Source of the DNA: Clostridium beijerinckii
GTDB taxonomy: Bacteria; Bacillota; Clostridia; Clostridiales; Clostridiaceae
NCBI RefSeq assembly: GCF_036699995.1
Contig: NZ_CP144906.1
Coordinates: forward strand, 2,991,001 to 3,055,000
Direction: 5' to 3'
Length of the DNA stretch: 64,000 bases
Below the pieces are notes generated by a model. It did no database searches, was not told where the DNA came from, and saw nothing but the letters and a program-made list of their open reading frames with translations. Positions 63,557 through 64,000 of the stretch are shown piece by piece (the stretch's first letter is position 1; the number at the start of each line of letters is the position of its first letter). Made by a program: the position numbers and the translations under genes.

Positions 63557-64000
63557 TTATAATATTGTAAGTCTTATTGCTTTTTTTAGTTCATCAATAT
63601 ATTTTTCTCTTTCAAAGTATAGCCTTTCAGCTTCCTTTAATGTAATCTGTTTAAATTTAATTTTACTATTAGGTTTAAGTTGAACTATTTTTTGAATATC
63701 TACAGAAACTACGTGAGCTATTTTAGGATATCCTCCTGTAGTTTGCCTATCTGCTAATAAAATAATAGGGTTACCGTCAGGTGGAATTTGAATAGTCCCA
63801 ACAGAAACTTCTTCAGATATCATTTCCAATCTTTCTTTAAGTTCTATTTTTTCTCCACATAAACGATATCCCATTCTATCTGATTTATTATCTACATTAA
63901 ACTCTGAATTAAAAAATTTATTTATACTTTCATCAGAAATATTATCAAATTGCCTGTCTTTAAAAACTCTAATAATTGTGCTATTGATATTTTCTACTGT
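63557..64000 (-). CDS. pxpC: Biotin-dependent carboxyltransferase family / PxpC-like protein, C-terminal part
   Basis: 148 codons, open at the right edge of the window. The frame reads IIRVFKDRQFD, then FFNSEFNVDNKSDRMGYRL, SVGTIQIPPDGNPIILLADR and TTGGYPKIAHVV, the signature end of the KipA/PxpC (AHS2) family. With PxpA and PxpB these hydrolyse 5-oxoproline; fused relatives are urea amidolyase subunits. An ATG at 63874 is internal. The adjacent accB and accC match the clostridial pxp gene order. Confidence 0.85.
   Translation of the reverse strand, partial: TVENINSTIIRVFKDRQFDNISDESINKFFNSEFNVDNKSDRMGYRLCGEKIELKERLEMISEEVSVGTIQIPPDGNPIILLADRQTTGGYPKIAHVVSVDIQKIVQLKPNSKIKFKQITLKEAERLYFEREKYIDELKKAIRLTIL

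Overview
The window is AT-rich DNA with strong GGAGG-type ribosome sites, clostridial-looking proteins (HelD, PRD regulators with PTS domains, flagellin lysine methylase, clostridial HAAS/PadR membrane genes) and many short palindromic intergenic repeats. It most resembles a chromosome of Clostridium sensu stricto, probably the C. beijerinckii / C. saccharoperbutylacetonicum side of the genus. That placement comes from protein and repeat style, not a database search. No rRNA, tRNA, CRISPR array, intact insertion sequence or prophage was seen.

Layout. 1-9.1 kb: accessory single genes, nearly all leftward (metallo-beta-lactamase fold hydrolase, MerR regulator, acetyltransferases, homocysteine methyltransferase, HAD phosphatase, cytidine deaminase, cupin, P-loop kinase, VOC protein) with two abutting gene remnants at 2.2-2.9 kb. 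9.4-12.9 kb: an ECF sigma factor, its anti-sigma factor and a secreted wall-binding protein that shares the anti-sigma factor's C-terminal domain. 13.8-19.8 kb: a fructose-family PTS operon (regulator fused to EIIA, EIIB, EIIC, two class II aldolases). 20-32 kb: mixed accessory genes, including a PadR-controlled HAAS-SEDS membrane protein and three GyrI-like proteins. 32.7-40 kb: helD and a four-gene phosphorelay-like operon (PAS kinase, HDOD response regulator, response regulator, receiver-kinase hybrid). 40.6-46.4 kb: sensor kinase, old-yellow-enzyme reductase, ThDP enzyme and carboxymuconolactone-decarboxylase-like protein. 47-53.7 kb: secreted DUF4179 protein, HxlR/flavin reductase divergent pair, Na+/H+ antiporter, leucyl aminopeptidase. 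54.4-61 kb: an ascorbate/galactitol-type PTS with a transaldolase-like aldolase, its PRD regulator and divergent glycerol dehydrogenase. 61.2-64 kb: a decayed alpha-mannosidase end and a leftward pxpC-accB-accC cluster that continues off the window.

How parts work together. Each PTS cluster couples uptake and phosphorylation to an aldolase that would split a sugar phosphate, and the second sits beside glycerol dehydrogenase, which could dispose of dihydroxyacetone. The ECF sigma/anti-sigma pair probably controls envelope genes such as the neighbouring secreted protein. The least expected signals are regulatory. Two near-consensus promoters face each other upstream of helD, with a terminator that would define a short antisense RNA. 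A perfect ribosome site inside the PTS regulator gene could release a free EIIA. A leader ORF overlaps a hairpin that covers the ribosome site of the metallo-hydrolase gene. Three tandem hairpin units lie in front of the DUF4179 gene.
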